NCBI RefSeq assembly: GCF_042854845.1
Contig: NZ_AP031498.1
Location: forward strand, 2,418,001-2,482,000
Origin: Maricurvus nonylphenolicus
GTDB lineage: Bacteria; Pseudomonadota; Gammaproteobacteria; Pseudomonadales; Cellvibrionaceae
DNA: 64,000 nt
Direction of reading: 5' to 3'
The notes beneath the pieces were generated by a model. It did no database searches, had not been told where the DNA came from, and was given only the letters and a program-made list of their open reading frames with translations. This document shows positions 62,570-64,000 of the stretch, piece by piece. The translations under genes and the position numbers were made by a program. Each line of letters opens with the position of its first letter. Within the stretch, counting starts at the first letter, position 1.

Positions 62570-64000
62570 ATGACAACCCTAGCTAAAGCTACCGCTTTTG
62601 AAAACTTAAACCCTCTGGCAGCCTACAACCCTGAAAGCTGGCAGCGTATTAACCGCGATCTTTGTGCCAAAGTTTTAAGCGAATGTATTTATGAAGAGCT
62701 GTTGCAGCCGCAGCTTGTTGATGCTGACACACATACCTATCAGTTGGATTTTGGCGATGGCAACAGTTACCGCTTTCAGGTAAAACCGCGGGCCTTCTTC
62801 GGCTTTATGCGTGTTATTCCCGACAGCCTGGTGCAGTTGCAAGATGGTGAGGAAGTCGCCCTGGAGGATGCTTACTGTTTGCTGGGTAGCCTTAATGCCG
62901 CTCTAGGTGTAAAAGCTGATACCGCAGCCTATGCAATTCGTGAGTTCTCCAATACCTTGTTGGGTGATTGTCATCAGATGGCAGCACCACGACTAACCAA
63001 TGCAGAACTGTTGAAGAGCGATGAGATTCAGATTGAAAGCCAGTTAATTGCCCATCCCTGGATTATTGCCAATAAGGGGCGGTTAGGTTTCAGTTACAGC
63101 GATTACCTGCAGTTTGCCCCGGAGATGGCTCAGGAAGCGCCTTTGCTGTGGATCGGTGTAAATAAAGAGGTTGCCCAATACAATGGCCTGTCTGATCTGG
63201 ATTATGAGCGCTTAATCAATGAAGAACTGAGTGAGCAGGATCGCAATCACTTTGCTGGCTTGTTGCGGGATTTGGGCTTGGCCGTTGAAGATTATCTGTA
63301 TATGCCTGTTCACCCTTGGCAGTGGAACAATGAAATTGTTTCCTTATTCTGCCGCGAAATTGTTGCGCGACGTATCGTACCGCTGGATGCTGGCAGTGAT
63401 AATTACCAGGCTCAGCAATCCATTCGTACCTTTAGCAATCGCGATAATCCGCGTAAACGTTACGTTAAACTGCCGATCAGTATTTTGAATACCTCAGTTT
63501 ATCGTGGCTTACCGCCAGAGCGGGTACGTATTGCGCCAGCACTGAGTCAGTGGTTGCTGGACGAGGTGGCTAATGATCCTTTCCTGCGCGATGAAACACG
63601 CCTGATCTTATTGGGTGAGGTGGCAACCATTAACGTTGATCACCCAATCTATTCCAAGATGCAAGGCGTACCTTACCAGTTCCGTGAAAAACTGGCGGTG
63701 GTCTGGCGTGAAAGCGTACACAGTAAGATGGATGAAGGTGAGCATTGTGTGCCTCTGGCTGCTTTGATGCACTATGACGCCAATGGCGAACCTTTCTTGA
63801 AGTCTATAATCGCGGCTTCTGGTATGACTACCGCCGAGTGGTTACAACAATTCCTTAAAGTCGTTATGGAGCCGCTATTGCACGTGCTTTATAAGTACGG
63901 TTTTGTATTCTCACCGCACGGTCAAAACGCCATGCTGGTAATGAAAGGCTTTAAACCTTCACGCTTGGCAGTAAAAGATTTCGTTGATGATGCCAATATC
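62570..64000 (+). CDS. rhbF: NIS siderophore synthetase (RhbF-like, IucC family), partial
   Basis: Open from ATG 62570 to the window end, 477 codons with no stop; about 100 more residues would be expected. IucA/IucC family: MPVHPWQWNNEIV, QQSIRTFSNRDNPRKRYVKL, then KLPISILNTSVYRGLP and SPHGQNAMLVM. RhbF would attach the second hydroxamate arm to citrate, completing the siderophore. It follows rhbE by 28 bases, completing the rhbABCDEF order. The 3-prime end and any receptor gene lie outside. Confidence 0.92.
   Translation, partial: MTTLAKATAFENLNPLAAYNPESWQRINRDLCAKVLSECIYEELLQPQLVDADTHTYQLDFGDGNSYRFQVKPRAFFGFMRVIPDSLVQLQDGEEVALEDAYCLLGSLNAALGVKADTAAYAIREFSNTLLGDCHQMAAPRLTNAELLKSDEIQIESQLIAHPWIIANKGRLGFSYSDYLQFAPEMAQEAPLLWIGVNKEVAQYNGLSDLDYERLINEELSEQDRNHFAGLLRDLGLAVEDYLYMPVHPWQWNNEIVSLFCREIVARRIVPLDAGSDNYQAQQSIRTFSNRDNPRKRYVKLPISILNTSVYRGLPPERVRIAPALSQWLLDEVANDPFLRDETRLILLGEVATINVDHPIYSKMQGVPYQFREKLAVVWRESVHSKMDEGEHCVPLAALMHYDANGEPFLKSIIAASGMTTAEWLQQFLKVVMEPLLHVLYKYGFVFSPHGQNAMLVMKGFKPSRLAVKDFVDDANI

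Overview
The window is about 64 kb of one gammaproteobacterial chromosome. Gene content (cmoA/cmoB, rlmA, tadA, tesB, glpE, selO, GlxA-type AraC regulators, many TonB receptors and PepSY membrane proteins) and the moderate base composition fit a marine Cellvibrionales-type bacterium, for example a Spongiibacteraceae relative. That placement is inferred from gene types only. I saw no rRNA, tRNA, insertion sequence, prophage or CRISPR array.

Layout. 0.3-3.5 kb: an FHA - CHASE2/Ser-Thr kinase - FHA signalling module. 3.7-7.1 kb: a PAS-GGDEF-EAL protein and a small exported protein. 7.2-13.8 kb: an AraC regulator and housekeeping genes (rlmA, tadA), then a long-leader small-ORF transcript, gamma-glutamyltransferase, a solute-binding protein and a J-domain protein. 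13.8-17.5 kb: TonB receptor plus PepSY protein. 17.7-19.4 kb: cmoA-cmoB. 19.6-22.4 kb: receiver-TPR protein, histidine kinase and a DUF3658 protein. 22.4-26.4 kb: a second receptor plus PepSY pair behind a cobalamin riboswitch. 26.5-27.7 kb: tesB and glpE.

27.8-44.2 kb is the most unusual part. A Fur-box promoter drives tonB-exbB-exbD, then a second ExbB-like protein, a DUF2149 protein and two large CobN-family proteins that both carry a signal peptide and a C-terminal membrane anchor. A c-di-GMP (GEMM) riboswitch follows, ahead of a LapG-type periplasmic protease gene and a hybrid histidine kinase gene. A convergent, Fur-controlled heme/hemoglobin-type TonB receptor closes the region. The CobN + ExbB-like + DUF2149 set resembles the hmuSTUV genes of Bacteroidota heme loci. 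My reading is a periplasmic tetrapyrrole metal-extraction system, probably for heme iron, in which the second ExbB-like/DUF2149 pair may energise the chelatases.

44.3-50.2 kb: a tripartite RND efflux operon with repeated motifs in its leader. 50.4-55.3 kb: selO, a Fur-controlled DUF3649-PepSY-DUF3325 iron operon, a VOC protein and a HIT protein. 55.5-64.0 kb: an NIS siderophore operon in rhbABCDEF order (schizokinen/rhizobactin type) behind a perfect palindromic Fur site. The last gene, rhbF, runs off the window. Four Fur-box candidates tie together TonB energisation, heme uptake, an inner-membrane iron operon and siderophore synthesis. A two-copy palindromic repeat family occurs at about 0.1 kb and 54.4 kb.
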